From Sipunculus nudus (Eukaryota > Annelida > Sipuncula > Golfingiida > Sipunculidae): a DNA stretch of 64,000 nucleotides. Under the pieces are notes generated by a model, which did no database searches, was not told where the DNA came from, and saw nothing but the letters and a program-made list of their open reading frames with translations. The position numbers and the translations under genes were made by a program. The stretch lies in the NCBI GenBank assembly GCA_026874595.1, contig CM049318.1:31654956-31718955 (forward strand), read 5' to 3'. Shown here piece after piece: positions 62,368 through 64,000 of the stretch. The stretch's first letter is position 1; each line of letters begins with the position of its first letter.

Positions 62368-62481
62368 TAGATGTATGAATAGCCATGCTGGTTCATTGTT
62401 TTATAGATGGAAAGGGTATACACAGAAAAGTGGTTCACTCCCACTGGCAGTGAACCACTTTTCGGTGTATACCCTTTCCAT

Positions 62482-62532
<51 letters not shown>

Positions 62533-62880
62533 TGCATAGGGAACAGGAAAATACTCTACGGAGAATGACCTCTGAAATAACCCCCCCCCCCTCCCCGGAG
62601 AAAAATACCCACGGTCAAATACCAAACGGAGTATTACTGGGATGGTATAAATATTCATGTTACAGTATACATAATACAAATCCATCTAATATATATAGTA
62701 CAGATGCTGCAGTGTGTGTGAGTTTCGTAAAATAACACTTTTTTTCGGAAAACGTTTTAAACTGCAACAGAAAAAGGAAAAGAGACCAGGGTCACCACTG
62801 AGGATATTGAACATCGTGCCAGACTGTGAACACTATGACATATATTATCTGAGAGGCATTACCTACATCACCTTCAGGTC
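62072..62880. repeat. (TA)n tracts and inverted SINE tails
   Basis: (TA)n runs lie at about 62220-62270, 62310-62367 and 62485-62529. A short duplication TGATGTGTTCCAAGATGCCC occurs at about 62199 and 62291. Between the last two tracts is a palindrome (62409-62481) made from two SINE tails in opposite directions. A poly-C run lies at 62580-62591. No exon was recognised; the open frame at 62714-62947 is not assigned. Confidence 0.7.
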
Positions 62881-63205
62881 TCCATGTGTAAACCGGTTCC
62901 ATCTCTATACAATGAACCGACATGATTATTCATACACCTTTATCTAATATATGCCGCACACCATATTAGACCACCAATTATCCCTGCTGTTCGCAAAGTC
63001 GCCGTGCCGACACATGTAGTGGATGAGACTCTGACGTCAAAACTGTGACGTCACTTCGCTTCTTCCTATAAAAGTGTACCAATACATTGATGGGTTGGGG
63101 ATCTGGCGTAGCTTAGTGGTTAAAGCAGCCGACCTGATATCCGAAGATCGTTGGTTCGATTCCCACCGGCAGTGATTCGACTTTTCTGTGTATACCAGTG
63201 CCAAT
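62880..63205 (+). repeat. tRNA-derived SINE with intact CRE pair, preceded by another SINE tail
   Basis: A SINE tail (ATGAACCGACATGATTATTC) runs into the head TATATGCCGCACACCATATT near 62948, again tail-to-head as in the 4 kb array. The unit has two TGACGTCA palindromes (63032-63039 and 63046-63053), TATAAAA near 63067, box A TAGCTTAGTGG (63109-63119) and box B GGTTCGATTCC (63153-63163). It is the best-kept copy in the window. Confidence 0.78.
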
Positions 63206-64000
63206 ATGCATACAAATTCAAATAAGAATTGCAAATCAGCAATAAGGCATTTGCAATTTGCTGGAGACATTTCATTATATTACAGAAGAAAACAGTAGTC
63301 ATATGTTTACAGTTTTCCTGCTCTTCTGTCTAAATATTAAAGTCTTTTACAGTTTCCACGTCTTGAGTTGATTTCACTGTTTGGGACACCCCTACCATCC
63401 CCCCGCGATGTTTTTAAGACATGGTTTATTTATAACCCCAGTGACTTATCTGTAATTTCCTTAGCTGTGAGAATTTTAAAGGGTTTGCACTGAAAACGTA
63501 GGGCAGCTAAATTTCCAAATTATGACCCCCCAACGGGGAGTCGGAGGGTGGAAATGGCAATGATTGTCATAACACAGCACTGAACTGCCCCAGGAGAGTG
63601 CATTCTGACCGTCCGTGAAGCGTCAGGCCTTGAGCAGCTCCCTTGCATCGCGACAGCCAGCTTGGACAAGGGATAACGCTGACCACGAATGAGCCACCCG
63701 GCCAGATACCTCGCGGACTGCATGGGCCGGAACTAGGTCCATGTGCGTGCATGTGCACCAAGTGCTGCGCTTTAGAATGTAAACGTGTCATGTGCATGTA
63801 TACAAGTCTCGGGTGAACACAACATTTACAACATGTGTGTTTACAACATTTTTGCCCAGAAGGTACTGACACTAGCAGAGTCAGTGTTACATTAACTTAT
63901 ACATGTGATAGTATAAGTAAGGATCTTTATGAGTCTTCTCAACAATCATCGTCGTCGTCCCTGCCCAAATGATTGCAGTGCATCGTATACAAAGTACTGT
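63206..64000. other. Right edge, GC-rich unassigned segment
   Basis: The stretch from about 63525 to 63775 is clearly richer in GC than the rest of the window and has overlapping minus-strand open frames (up to 101 codons). No domain, splice signals with a plausible frame, or repeat partner was recognised. It could be a fragment of an element or an exon of an unknown gene. Confidence 0.3.

Noticed and set aside
62714-62947. 77-codon open frame before the last SINE
   Set aside because: Its second half is the SINE tail and the first half shows no domain or convincing splice borders.

Overview
The window is animal nuclear DNA. It is AT-rich, with short GT-AG exons separated by long introns, a tRNA-derived SINE family, decayed non-LTR retrotransposons, terminal-inverted-repeat transposon relatives and many (TA)n and (CT)n microsatellites. 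Receptors built from EGF-like and FAMeT exons, plus this repeat style, suggest a mollusc, perhaps a bivalve or gastropod. That assignment is an inference, since no diagnostic marker gene is present. Almost none of the long open frames are genes; the coding content is a handful of short exons, all on the + strand.

Region 1 (1-12,840) is the 3' half of a type I membrane receptor gene. Exons at 715-939, 6583-6717, 8561-8704 and 11959-12236 all join in phase 1. They encode four extracellular EGF-like modules, one transmembrane helix and a short cytoplasmic tail with an ITAM-type double tyrosine motif and a YxN motif. This is the layout of the Draper/CED-1/MEGF10 phagocytic receptor class. A fifth EGF exon at 8035-8180 is decayed. 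The flanking introns carry an old internal duplication and a tandem SINE array. The N-terminus lies before the window.

Region 2 (12,840-30,900) has no gene I can support. It holds a repeated 0.62-0.64 kb element, a broken non-LTR reverse transcriptase (about 19.8-21.1 kb), pogo/Tigger-like non-autonomous elements, an inverted-repeat foldback structure and microsatellites. A second reverse transcriptase fossil sits in the last receptor intron near 11 kb.

Region 3 (30,900-62,100) is built from tandem segmental duplications. Two paralogous signal-peptide first exons (33306-33363 and 39213-39270) each follow a 27-bp minisatellite. A block of 4-5 kb is present three times (about 40.2, 45.8 and 55.2 kb), with a fragment of a fourth copy near 34.7 kb. 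Just after the last block, two exons (60963-61117 and 61890-62071) encode a FAMeT (Methyltransf_FA) domain in a phase that fits the signal-peptide exons. The simplest reading is a second secreted or membrane protein gene that starts at one of the first exons and runs off the right edge.

Region 4 (62,100-64,000) holds SINE copies, including an inverted pair forming a palindrome, and an unassigned GC-rich segment.
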